The position numbers and the translations under genes were made by a program. DNA of 64,000 bases from Aestuariicoccus sp032586235. Lineage in GTDB: Bacteria; Pseudomonadota; Alphaproteobacteria; Rhodobacterales; Rhodobacteraceae. The stretch is taken from the NCBI RefSeq assembly GCF_032586235.1, contig NZ_JAWHTD010000003.1:124001-188000 (forward strand), in the 5' to 3' direction. Under the pieces are notes generated by a model. It had not been told where the DNA came from. It was given only the letters and a program-made list of their open reading frames with translations, and did no database searches. Positions 27,230-35,074 of this stretch are shown here, piece by piece. The stretch's first letter is position 1. Every line of letters begins with the position of its first letter.

Positions 27230-27258
27230 CGTATACGCAAAGCGGGCCTTGTAATCAA
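27230..27258 (-). promoter_or_regulatory. Candidate rpsA promoter
   Basis: Read on the minus strand, TTGATT (27253-27258) and TATACG (27230-27235) are 17 bases apart, about 160 bases before the rpsA start. This leaves a long leader that could allow control by ribosomal proteins, as known for rpsA in other bacteria; the leader itself was not recognised. Confidence 0.4.
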
Positions 27259-27332
27259 GGGCAATGATGCACCTGCGCGGCGAGCCGCCGAAACGCCCGC
27301 CCTGGCCCATCCCGCGCACCGCAGTCCCGGGG

Positions 27333-27956
27333 TTAGCCCGCGCCGGACGATGGCCGACGCCCGTCGATGGCGGCGATCGCCGCGGCGATGGCCGCTTCGA
27401 TGTCCAGCGCGGAGGTGTCGATCGTTACCGCGTCCGGCGCGGGGCGCAGGGGCGCGTCGGCGCGATCCATGTCGCGCGCGTCGCGTTCGCGGACATCGGC
27501 CAGAACGCTGTCGAAATCGGTCTCGACGCCCTTGGCGCGCAGTTCGTCCAGGCGCCGCTGCGCGCGCACCTCGGCGCTGGCGGTGACGAAAAGCTTGGCC
27601 TCGGCCTCGGGGCAGATCACCGTTCCGATGTCGCGCCCGTCCAGCACCGCGCCCCCGGCGCGCGCCGCAAAGGCGCGCTGGAAATCCACCAGCGCCTCGC
27701 GCACCTCGGGCAGGACCGCCACCTTGCTTGCGGCCTGGGCCACCTCGGGGCTGCGCAGATCGTCAGCCTTCAGATCCTCGGCCACCAGGGCGCGGGCGGC
27801 CTCGAGCGGCGCGACCCCGTCCAGCGTCCGCCGCCCGACCGCACGATACAAAAGCCCCGTATCCAGATGCGCCACGCCGTAATGCGCCGCCACGGCGCGG
27901 CTGATCGTGCCCTTGCCCGCCGCCGCCGGCCCGTCGATTGCGATGGTGAATGCCAT
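27333..27956 (-). CDS. cmk: Cytidylate kinase
   Basis: A 207-residue nucleoside monophosphate kinase that phosphorylates CMP and dCMP with ATP. The P-loop is IAIDGPAAAGKGT at about 5-17, followed by YGVAHLDTGLLYRAVG, DGRDIGTVICPEAEAKLFVT and AQRRLDEL. The length and motifs are normal. It lies between rpsA and aroA on the same strand; the cmk-rpsA neighbourhood and the aroA-cmk pair are widely conserved. A membrane protein gene is inserted between cmk and aroA here, nine bases upstream. Confidence 0.95.
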   Translation of the reverse strand: MAFTIAIDGPAAAGKGTISRAVAAHYGVAHLDTGLLYRAVGRRTLDGVAPLEAARALVAEDLKADDLRSPEVAQAASKVAVLPEVREALVDFQRAFAARAGGAVLDGRDIGTVICPEAEAKLFVTASAEVRAQRRLDELRAKGVETDFDSVLADVRERDARDMDRADAPLRPAPDAVTIDTSALDIEAAIAAAIAAIDGRRPSSGAG

Positions 27957-27965
27957 GATGTCTCC

Positions 27966-28484
27966 TCAGCTCCGGGTCCTGCTCGCGCGCCCTTGCCGCC
28001 GCCAGAGCATCATAATCGTCAGCGCGATTGTTCCCAATAGCGCGTATTTCGTCACCGTGAATTGCGAGGCGCGGATCGCGGTGACGGGGTCGAAGCCGGT
28101 CATCCCCGCCCGCAGCAGATCGGCCACCAGCGCGTTTTCCGCCAGATCCACGGCCAGATACCCCGCCACCGGCGCCAGCAGGGCCAAGCGGGTCCACCCG
28201 GCCCAACCTTTGGCCAGCGCCATCAGCCCCGCCCCCGCCGCGACACTGAAGGCCACCGGGAAGAGCGTGTCGAGCCAGCGCATCTCGAGCAGATAAAACG
28301 CCCGCCCCCGGTCCGAGAGCGCCGCGAGGTAGGCGCCCGCCTCCTCCGGACTGTAGCCCGGAACGCGGCTGTCGAAGGGTGTCAGACCGCCGGCCTCGGG
28401 GATCAGCACGGCGTGGCTGTGCCACAGCATCAGCGCCAGCGCCGCCGCCGCCAGCGCCGCGGATATCCTGCCCAGCCGCGTCAT
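27966..28484 (-). CDS. Unrecognised four-helix membrane protein
   Basis: A 172-residue protein with about four hydrophobic segments: near 5-25 (ISAALAAAALALMLW), 72-90 (TLFPVAFSVAAGAGLMAL), 98-115 (LALLAPVAGYLAVDLA) and 145-162 (YALLGTIALTIMML). Between the first two is a soluble loop with GYSPEEAGAYLAAL. I do not recognise the family. The start overlaps the aroA stop by four bases (ATGA), so it is translationally coupled to aroA and probably made with it; the link to aromatic synthesis is only positional. Confidence 0.75.
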   Translation of the reverse strand: MTRLGRISAALAAAALALMLWHSHAVLIPEAGGLTPFDSRVPGYSPEEAGAYLAALSDRGRAFYLLEMRWLDTLFPVAFSVAAGAGLMALAKGWAGWTRLALLAPVAGYLAVDLAENALVADLLRAGMTGFDPVTAIRASQFTVTKYALLGTIALTIMMLWRRQGRASRTRS

Positions 28485-29824
28485 GCGCGCTGGATACGCG
28501 CCCCCAGAGCGGCCATCAACGGCTCGAAAATCGGAAAGGACGTGGCGATGGGGCCGCCGTCATCGACCGTCATGGGCGCATTGCTGGCCATGCCCAGCAC
28601 GAGGAACGACATGGCGATACGGTGGTCGAGATGGCTCTGCACCGTTACGCCGCCCGGCACGTCGCCAAAGCCGCGGCCCTGCACCGTCCACCAATCCTCG
28701 CCTTCGTCGACGCTGACGCCGGCGGCGCGCAGGCCGGTGGCCATGGCGTCGATGCGGTCGGATTCCTTGACGCGCAGTTCCTTGACGCCGGGCATGTGGG
28801 TCTTGCCTTCGGCAAAGGCCGCGACGACCGACAGCACCGGGTATTCGTCGATCATGCTGGCGGCGCGCTCGGCGGGCACTTCGATGCCCTTCAGATCGGG
28901 CGAAAAGCGCGCGCGCAGGTCGGCCACGGGCTCGCCGCCCTCGGTGCGTTCGTTTTCATAGGTCAGGTCCGCGCCCATCTCGCGCAGGGTGGTAAAAAGC
29001 CCCGCCCGCGTCGGGTTGAGCCCGATGTTGGGCACCAGCACGTCCGACCCTTCGACGATCAGCGCGGCGCAGACCGGGAAGGCGGCCGAGCTGGGGTCGC
29101 GCGGCACGACGATGGTCTGGGGCTTCAGCTCGGGCTGGCCGGTCAAGGTGATCACATGACCCTCTTCGGTCTTCTCGGTGATCACGGTCGCGCCGAAGCC
29201 CTGCAGCATCCGCTCGGAGTGGTCGCGCGTCGCCTCGCGCTCGATCACAACGGTTTCGCCGGGGGCGTTCAGCCCGGCCAACAGCACCGCCGATTTCACC
29301 TGCGCCGAGGGCACCGGCGTCGTATACCGCACCGGCAACGGGTCGCGCGCGCCGAGTATGGTCATCGGCAGCCGCCCGCCCGAGCGCCCGCAGGCCCGCG
29401 CCCCGAAGAGCGCCAGCGGTTCGGTCACCCGCGCCATGGGCCGCTTGTTGAGGCTGGCGTCGCCGGTGAAGGTGGCCGCGATCGGCGTGGTCGCCATCGC
29501 CCCCATGATCAGCCGCACGCCGGTGCCGGAATTGCCGCAGTCGATCACCTGGTCGGGTTCGGCAAAGCCGCCGACGCCGACGCCCTGCACATGCCATGTG
29601 TCACCGCGCTTTTCGACCCCGGCCCCGAAGGCCTGCATCGCCTTGGCGGTGTCGAGCACGTCCTGCCCTTCCAGCAGGCCGGTCACTTTCGTCTCGCCGA
29701 CGGCCATGGCGCCCAGGATCAGCGAGCGGTGCGAGATCGACTTGTCGCCCGGCACGTCCGCGGTGCCGCGCAGCGGTCCGGCGCGGTCGGATGTCATCGG
29801 GATCGGGGTGCCGTGGGCGGACAT
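28481..29824 (-). CDS. aroA: 3-phosphoshikimate 1-carboxyvinyltransferase (EPSP synthase), CP4-like
   Basis: A 447-residue EPSP synthase, which joins shikimate-3-phosphate and PEP in the shikimate pathway. The start at 29824 follows a TGGAGG. The N-terminal VPGDKSISHRSLILGA binds both substrates. The sequence follows the class II (Agrobacterium CP4-like) pattern: KRPMARVTEPL, SAQVKSAVLLAGLNAPG, RDHSERMLQGFGA, SMIDEYPVLSV, LRVKESDRIDAMATGL and HLDHRIAMSFLVLG. At the glyphosate-gating position the protein has Gly100 (CGNSGTGVR), not the alanine of CP4. Confidence 0.96.
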   Translation of the reverse strand: MSAHGTPIPMTSDRAGPLRGTADVPGDKSISHRSLILGAMAVGETKVTGLLEGQDVLDTAKAMQAFGAGVEKRGDTWHVQGVGVGGFAEPDQVIDCGNSGTGVRLIMGAMATTPIAATFTGDASLNKRPMARVTEPLALFGARACGRSGGRLPMTILGARDPLPVRYTTPVPSAQVKSAVLLAGLNAPGETVVIEREATRDHSERMLQGFGATVITEKTEEGHVITLTGQPELKPQTIVVPRDPSSAAFPVCAALIVEGSDVLVPNIGLNPTRAGLFTTLREMGADLTYENERTEGGEPVADLRARFSPDLKGIEVPAERAASMIDEYPVLSVVAAFAEGKTHMPGVKELRVKESDRIDAMATGLRAAGVSVDEGEDWWTVQGRGFGDVPGGVTVQSHLDHRIAMSFLVLGMASNAPMTVDDGGPIATSFPIFEPLMAALGARIQRA

Positions 29825-29947
29825 GCAAGCCTCCATTCAGGGTCCGGCGCGGGTGTAGCGCGACGTTGCGCCAAGGTCCATGCCGCTTGACGCGGGAATG
29901 CACAGTGCGGATGGCACAGAGCCTGGTGACGGCTGGCGGGCCGGGAG

Positions 29948-29968
29948 GCCCCGGATCGGGTCCGGGGC
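29948..29968 (-). terminator. GC-rich hairpin after trmB
   Basis: GCCCCGGA / TCCGGGGC forms an eight-base stem 12 bases beyond the trmB stop on the minus strand. No clear T run follows, so it is only a weak terminator candidate. Confidence 0.4.
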
Positions 29969-29980
29969 TGTGTCGCGCGC

Positions 29981-30697
29981 TCAGCCCTGGCGGCGGAAGG
30001 TCAGGTAATGCGGCACCCGGCCCTCGCGCAGCGCCTTCTGTTCGTAGCGGGTGGACAGCCAGTCGTCCCACGGCGTGCGCCAGTCGGACGGTCCCTCGGC
30101 CAGCCAGTCGAACCCGGCCCTGGGCACCTCGACCAGCGTCTGGCGGACGTAGTCGGGAATGTCGGTGGCGACGCGCAGCTCTGCCCCGGGTTTCATCACC
30201 CGCGCCAGCGGTTCGAGATGTTCGGGCGTGACGAACCGCCGCCTGTGGTGGCGCTTTTTCGGCCAGGGATCGGGGTAGAGCAGAAAAGCCTTGGATATAC
30301 TCGCCTCGGGCAGCACGTCGAAAAGATCGCGCGCATCGCCCGGATGCACCCGCAGGTTGGTCACCCCCGCCTGGCGGATCTTGCCCAGCAGCATGGCGAC
30401 GCCGTTGATGTAGGGCTCGCAGCCGATGATCCCGATGCCAGGATTCCGCGCGGCCTGGTGCACCAGATGCTCGCCCCCGCCAAAGCCGATCTCCAGCCAG
30501 ACCGGCGCGCCGCCGAAGAGCGCGCCCAAATCCAGCGGCCGGCGTTCGGGGTTGCTGTCCCAATCCACCGGCCCGGGGCTGAGCGTGTCGAGGTCCTCTT
30601 GCAGATAGGCCTCTTGCGACGGGCGCAGACCCTTGCCCTTGAACCGGCCATAGAAGTTGCGCCAGGGCGCCTTGGGGTGTTTGGGTGCGTGGGTCAT
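29981..30697 (-). CDS. trmB: tRNA (guanine-N7)-methyltransferase
   Basis: A 238-residue enzyme that methylates G46 of tRNA. Start at 30697 gives MTHAPKHPKAPWRNFYGR. The SAM-binding motif is WLEIGFGGGEHLVHQA, then GCEPYINGVAMLL and the family-diagnostic FLLYPDPWPKKRHHRRRFV. The C-terminal WLSTRYEQKALREGR binds tRNA. The frame continues upstream through the next gene, but that is not protein-like. It is preceded on the same strand by the histidine phosphatase gene. Confidence 0.96.
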   Translation of the reverse strand: MTHAPKHPKAPWRNFYGRFKGKGLRPSQEAYLQEDLDTLSPGPVDWDSNPERRPLDLGALFGGAPVWLEIGFGGGEHLVHQAARNPGIGIIGCEPYINGVAMLLGKIRQAGVTNLRVHPGDARDLFDVLPEASISKAFLLYPDPWPKKRHHRRRFVTPEHLEPLARVMKPGAELRVATDIPDYVRQTLVEVPRAGFDWLAEGPSDWRTPWDDWLSTRYEQKALREGRVPHYLTFRRQG

Positions 30698-30753
30698 GGC
30701 GCGGGGATTAGACGAAGCCCCGGCGCAACACAATCCGCTTGCCGCGCGGCCGG

Positions 30754-31299
30754 TCAGGGGTCGATGAGGATCGCGCCCAACACCTCGAGCCCCTCGCCCG
30801 CGGCGCGCACCACCAGCACCTCGCCCGACCGTGTGGTGCGGCCCGTGAGGGCGCGGATGTTGACCTGATGCGTCACCACGAAGGGCCGGTCCCCGCGCCC
30901 CGAAAGCAACGCCAGAGCGTCGGTTGTCTGCGCCTCCCGACGCGAGAAATCGGCGAAGAACGAATTCAGCGCGGGGGCGTCTTCGACCGGGCCCAGCGCC
31001 AGCAGTTTGGCGGTGTCGCGGCAGCGGCACCATTGGCTGGTCAGCACCACGTCGAATTCCTGCCCGCGCGCCTTGAACGCGGTGCCGATGGCCCGGGCCT
31101 GCGCCCGCCCGCGCGCATCGAGATTGCGCTGCGTGGCGCAATCGCCGATCTCGAACACCGCCGGGTCGCCGGTGCCGGGCGCCAGCGCGTGGCGCATGAT
31201 GGCAAAGGCCCCCGGTTGATCGAGCGCCGCCCAGTCGTTGGCCCAAAGCGGTCCGGGCAGAACCAGCACAAGCGCCAGCCAGAGCCGTTTCCAGAACAT
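30754..31299 (-). CDS. Secreted histidine phosphatase superfamily protein
   Basis: A 181-residue protein. The start at 31299 is supported by GGAGGA a few bases upstream and gives a signal peptide (MFWKRLWLALVLVLPGPLWA). The catalytic motif FAIMRHALAPGTGDP carries the RH dyad, and the second histidine is in PFVVTHQVNIRALTG. A conserved SQWCRCRDTAKLL block lies between. Members hydrolyse phosphate esters; this short secreted branch is widespread in alphaproteobacteria with unknown substrate. Confidence 0.85.
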   Translation of the reverse strand: MFWKRLWLALVLVLPGPLWANDWAALDQPGAFAIMRHALAPGTGDPAVFEIGDCATQRNLDARGRAQARAIGTAFKARGQEFDVVLTSQWCRCRDTAKLLALGPVEDAPALNSFFADFSRREAQTTDALALLSGRGDRPFVVTHQVNIRALTGRTTRSGEVLVVRAAGEGLEVLGAILIDP

Positions 31300-31351
31300 C
31301 AGATGTCCTCCGATCCTTGTCACGGGCGTGGACATAGCGCCACCGCGCGGA

Positions 31352-32038
31352 TCAAAAAGGCTCGACGTAGAAAGAAAGCCGCCCCGCGACGATCCCCCGG
31401 ACAAAGGCTGCGCCATGCCCGGGCGCGCTGAAATGCTGCCAGACGGCGCGCGCGAAAAGGTCCGGGTCCATCAGCACGATGAAATCGTTGATATGGGCGG
31501 GGTCGATCCTTTCTTCCCTCGAACCGTCCAGAACCAAAGCCCGGTCGGCGGGCGCCAGCGACGACAGCTGCGCCGCATAGGCGACATATTCGTGATCGGC
31601 CAGACAGGGGGCGGACGCGCGATCCGCCTGTTGCAAAAGCGCGTGGCTCAGCTCGTGGATCACCAGGCTGTCGAAGAGCGCCCAGGCGTCGATACGGTGC
31701 CAGAGGCTGCCAGGATTCACCGATCGGGCCAGCGTTGCGGGATCCGAGAGGCGGATCAGCCCCGCGCCGGCATCGAAGGAGCCCATGCAATCGGTATCGT
31801 GCAGCGCCCCTTGCGACCCGACTTGGATGCGGATGGTCTTGGACTGCACCAGCCCGAATTCGGCCAGCAGGTCCAGCCCGCTTTGGGCCGTGGCGCAGAC
31901 GCGCGCGGCAAGATCGGGGTCGGGCACCTCGACCGTCAGGTCGGTCGCTTCGCAGGCCAAGGCCTGCTCCGCCCACACCGGCGCACCTGTCAGAAAGGCC
32001 AGAGCACCGGCGAGAGCCAACCGCAAGATCGCTTGCAA
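31352..32038 (-). CDS. Secreted protein with HExxH motif (DUF6639-like), putative metallopeptidase
   Basis: A 228-residue protein with signal peptide MQAILRLALAGALAFLTGAPVWA. The middle holds DSLVIHELSHALLQQAD, an HExxH zinc-binding signature in a helix, and six cysteines or fewer are scattered (CEATD, CATAQ, CMGSF, CLADHEYVAYAAQL). A possible third zinc ligand is in ADHEYVAYAAQ. The layout fits a small secreted zinc-dependent protein, but peptidase activity is not shown. It precedes the phosphatase gene on the same strand by 52 bases. Confidence 0.7.
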   Translation of the reverse strand: MQAILRLALAGALAFLTGAPVWAEQALACEATDLTVEVPDPDLAARVCATAQSGLDLLAEFGLVQSKTIRIQVGSQGALHDTDCMGSFDAGAGLIRLSDPATLARSVNPGSLWHRIDAWALFDSLVIHELSHALLQQADRASAPCLADHEYVAYAAQLSSLAPADRALVLDGSREERIDPAHINDFIVLMDPDLFARAVWQHFSAPGHGAAFVRGIVAGRLSFYVEPF

Positions 32039-32282
32039 GATGCGTCCCCTTTCCGTTCGGTCTCGCCATTGAGCCTACGGCAGGTCCGGCGCGCGCCCAA
32101 CCAAAAACGGGGAGCGCCGGTCGACGGGCCGCCTGTAAGCGCGGGCGCATTGCAGGCATTCCGGCGGTGTTCTTTCAGGCTTTCGGGAACATGCGCGCAA
32201 GAGGCCCCGGCACCTTGCGCCTCGTGACGTCGCCGTGACCGGCGCGGGCCGAGCTTCATCCAGCCGACCCGCGCGCGCCGCG

Positions 32283-33461
32283 TCAGACCGCCTTTTTCAG
32301 CGCCTCGGCGAGATCGGTCCGTTCCCAGCTAAAGCCGCCATCGGCATCGGGCGCGCGGCCGAAATGGCCATAGGCGGCGGTGCGCTGGAAGATCGGCTTG
32401 TTGAGGTCGAGATGCGTGCGAATGCCGCGCGGCGTCAGGTCCATCACCTTGGGGATCGCCCGTTCGATGGCGTCGGCCTCGACATCGCCAGTGCCGTGGG
32501 TGTCGACGTAGATCGACAGCGGCTTTGCCACGCCGATGGCGTAGCTTAGCTGGAGCGTGCAGCGCTCGGCCATGCCCGCCGCGACGATGTTCTTGGCCAG
32601 ATAGCGCGCCGCATAGGCCGCCGAGCGGTCCACCTTGGTCGGGTCCTTGCCCGAGAACGCGCCGCCCCCGTGCGGGGCCGCGCCGCCGTAGGTGTCGACG
32701 ATGATCTTGCGGCCCGTCAGGCCCGCGTCGCCATCCGGCCCGCCGATCACGAACTTGCCGGTGGGGTTCACATGCCAGACGGTGTCGGCATCCACCCAGC
32801 CCTCGGGCAGGGATTCGAGGATGTAGGGCTCGACCACCGCGCGCACGTCCTCGGAGGTCATGTTCTCGTCCAGATGCTGGGTCGACAGCACGATCGAGGT
32901 CACACCCACCGGCTTGCCGTTCACATAGCGCACCGACAGCTGCGACTTGGCATCCGGGCCGAGCACCGGTTCGGTGCCGTTCTTGCGCACCTCGGCCAGC
33001 CGCCGCAGGATCGCGTGGCTGAACTGGATCGGCGCGGGCATCAGCGCGTCGGTCTCGTTGGTGGCGTAACCGAACATGATGCCCTGGTCGCCCGCGCCCT
33101 CGTCGCCGCGCGCGCCGGTCACGCCTTGGGCGATATGGGCGGATTGCTCGTGCAGCAGGTTGGTGATTTCGCAGGTGGCGTGGTGGAACTTGTCCTGCTC
33201 ATAGCCGATGTCCTTGATGCAGGCGCGCACGATGTCGGGCACGGCCTGCATGTATTCGGCCAGCTTGTCCTGATCGCTCAGGCCGATCTCGCCACCGATA
33301 ACGACGCGGTTCGTGGTGGCGAATGTTTCGCAAGCGACCCGCGCCAGAGGGTCCTCGGCCAGCAGGGCGTCGAGGATCGCATCCGAGATCCGGTCGCAGA
33401 CCTTATCGGGATGCCCTTCCGAGACGGACTCGGAGGTGAAGATATAGTTATTTCTGGACAT
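32283..33461 (-). CDS. metK: S-adenosylmethionine synthetase
   Basis: A 392-residue enzyme making SAM from methionine and ATP. The blocks are FTSESVSEGHPDKVCDRISD (with the ATP-binding His), GEIGLSDQDK, GAGDQGIMFGYATNET, RYVNGKPVGVTSIVLSTQH, GGPDGDAGLTGRKIIVDTYG, and GGGAFSGKDPTKVDRSAAY. The start codon at 33461 follows the SD sequence GGAGC by five bases, and that SD is part of the SAM/SAH riboswitch. Its synthesis is thus under feedback control by its own product. Confidence 0.98.
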   Translation of the reverse strand: MSRNNYIFTSESVSEGHPDKVCDRISDAILDALLAEDPLARVACETFATTNRVVIGGEIGLSDQDKLAEYMQAVPDIVRACIKDIGYEQDKFHHATCEITNLLHEQSAHIAQGVTGARGDEGAGDQGIMFGYATNETDALMPAPIQFSHAILRRLAEVRKNGTEPVLGPDAKSQLSVRYVNGKPVGVTSIVLSTQHLDENMTSEDVRAVVEPYILESLPEGWVDADTVWHVNPTGKFVIGGPDGDAGLTGRKIIVDTYGGAAPHGGGAFSGKDPTKVDRSAAYAARYLAKNIVAAGMAERCTLQLSYAIGVAKPLSIYVDTHGTGDVEADAIERAIPKVMDLTPRGIRTHLDLNKPIFQRTAAYGHFGRAPDADGGFSWERTDLAEALKKAV

Positions 33462-33465
33462 GGGG

Positions 33466-33509
33466 TGCTCCGTTAGGGGTCTCCGTCACGCCAGGAAGCC
33501 GTTGTGACG
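33466..33509 (-). promoter_or_regulatory. SAM/SAH riboswitch in the metK leader
   Basis: On the minus strand, CGTCAC / GTGACG form a six-base stem around the loop AACGGCTTCCTGGC. This matches the core of the SAM/SAH riboswitch class known from Rhodobacterales. The loop GGCTTCC can pair as a pseudoknot with the downstream GGAGC (33467-33471), which is also the metK Shine-Dalgarno. Ligand binding would hide the ribosome site and lower MetK synthesis. The call is by recall of the consensus, not by covariance scan. Confidence 0.88.
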
Positions 33510-33533
33510 GGTTCATAATTATTACTACCCTAC

Positions 33534-33562
33534 CGCGTATCCCTACGCCGCATCAGCGTCAA
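33534..33562 (-). promoter_or_regulatory. Candidate metK promoter
   Basis: Minus-strand TTGACG (33557-33562) is 17 bases from TACGCG (33534-33539), upstream of the riboswitch. The -35 is good, the -10 weak. It lies just beyond the lnt stop, so metK could be transcribed separately from the lnt operon. Confidence 0.4.
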
Positions 33563-33565
33563 TCA

Positions 33566-35074
33566 CTATCGGCGACGGCGGTGAAGGGTGAACCCACCCA
33601 GACAGAGCGCGAATAGCAGCGCCAGAACCGGCAAATCGCCGGTCCGGGCATAGGGCGTCGGCGGCAGCGGCGCGGGCAGCGGCGCGTCCACATGGCCGGT
33701 CTGCCCCAGCCCCAGCGACGCGAGGATCCGCCCACCCGGGTCGATCATCGCAGACACGCCGGTATTGGCGGCGCGCATCAAGGGCAGGCCCTGCTCGATG
33801 GCGCGGATGCGGGCCTGCGCGAGGTGCTGGTAAGGCCCCGACCAGTCGCCGAACCAGGCATCGTTGGTCAGCTGCATCAACACCGCGGGCCGCACCGGCG
33901 CACGGTGGACATCCTGGGGAAACACGGCCTCGTAACAGATGAGCGGCAGGGCGAGGCCGAGGGGGCCGAGGTCGATCACCTGCGGGCCGGGTCCGGCCGC
34001 ATAGCCCGCCTCGGCCCGGGCGGCGAGCCCGGCGATGTTCCAGCGCGCAAACAGCCCCCGGGCCGGCATGTACTCGCCGAAGGGCACCAGGTGGTGCTTG
34101 TCATAGATCTGCCCCGGTCGCCCCACCTCGTCCAGCACGGTCAGCGAATTGTAGAACCGCCCGCCCTCGGCGCGCTGGATGCCCAGAACCACCGGTACCG
34201 GCCCCGCGGCCTCGGAGATCACGTCGAAGGCGGGGCCTGCGTTGTGCAGCAGCGTCGGCACCGCGGTTTCGGGCCAGACCACCAGATCGGGGCGCGGCAG
34301 GGCCGAGGTGGCGTCGATCTTGCGCTTGAAGAAGACCGGGATCATGGCCGGATCCCATTTCTGATGCTGCGGCGCGTTGGGCTGCACCAGCCGGACCACG
34401 GGACGGCCGGTCAGATCCTGCGCGGGCGGCAGCAGCGCCCGACCGCCCGCCAGCAGGGCCAGCGCGATCAGCAGCGCAGCACCGCCCCAGCGCGCCGACG
34501 TGCTGCGCAGCGGCCAAACCGCCGCCGCCGCGCCAGCCAAGGCCAGGGTCGCCAGCGACACCCCGTGCGGCCCGATCACCGACACCCACTGGATCGCCCA
34601 TGTGGGCGCCCAGAGATAGCCGACGAGCGCCCAGGGAAAACCGGTGAAGACATAGGCCCGGGCCAGTTCGGCCGCGGCCCAGACCGGCACCAGCACCCAG
34701 GGGCGCCGCGCCAGCGCCGCCGCCCAGAAGGCCAGCGCCCAGAAGAGCGCCAAGCCCGCCGCAAGCCCGATCAGGCCGAAAGGCGCCATCCAGCCGGTGG
34801 CGGCCGCATCCACCTGGAACGGCTCGACGATCCAGCCGAGCGCCAGGCCGAAATAGCCCAGCCCAAAGGCCCATCCGACCCCCAGCGCGCGCATCGGACC
34901 GGGTTCGGCGCGGAACAGCAGGAACGCCGCCGCCAGCCCCGGCAAGGCAACGTACCACAGATCGTAAGGCGCCTGCCCCAGCGCGAAGAGACAGCCGAAC
35001 CCGATGGACAGAGGCAGCCGGCCCCAGGCTGGCAGAGCCCCCCGCCTGTCAGGCGCGTCAGGACGATCGGGCAT
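33566..35074 (-). CDS. lnt: Apolipoprotein N-acyltransferase
   Basis: A 502-residue inner-membrane enzyme that adds the third acyl chain to lipoproteins. The N-terminal half carries several transmembrane helices; the periplasmic nitrilase-like domain has the catalytic triad: Glu in DLVVWPETAVP, Lys in YDKHHLVPFGEYMP and Cys in LPLICYEAVF. A last helix near 480-497 anchors the C-terminus. The gene overlaps corC by 17 bases and is the end of the ybeZ-ybeY-corC-lnt operon. Confidence 0.95.
   Translation of the reverse strand: MPDRPDAPDRRGALPAWGRLPLSIGFGCLFALGQAPYDLWYVALPGLAAAFLLFRAEPGPMRALGVGWAFGLGYFGLALGWIVEPFQVDAAATGWMAPFGLIGLAAGLALFWALAFWAAALARRPWVLVPVWAAAELARAYVFTGFPWALVGYLWAPTWAIQWVSVIGPHGVSLATLALAGAAAAVWPLRSTSARWGGAALLIALALLAGGRALLPPAQDLTGRPVVRLVQPNAPQHQKWDPAMIPVFFKRKIDATSALPRPDLVVWPETAVPTLLHNAGPAFDVISEAAGPVPVVLGIQRAEGGRFYNSLTVLDEVGRPGQIYDKHHLVPFGEYMPARGLFARWNIAGLAARAEAGYAAGPGPQVIDLGPLGLALPLICYEAVFPQDVHRAPVRPAVLMQLTNDAWFGDWSGPYQHLAQARIRAIEQGLPLMRAANTGVSAMIDPGGRILASLGLGQTGHVDAPLPAPLPPTPYARTGDLPVLALLFALCLGGFTLHRRRR

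Noticed and set aside
25380..27254. Open frame on the plus strand opposite rpsA
   Set aside because: It is a His- and Asp-rich antisense of ribosomal protein S1.
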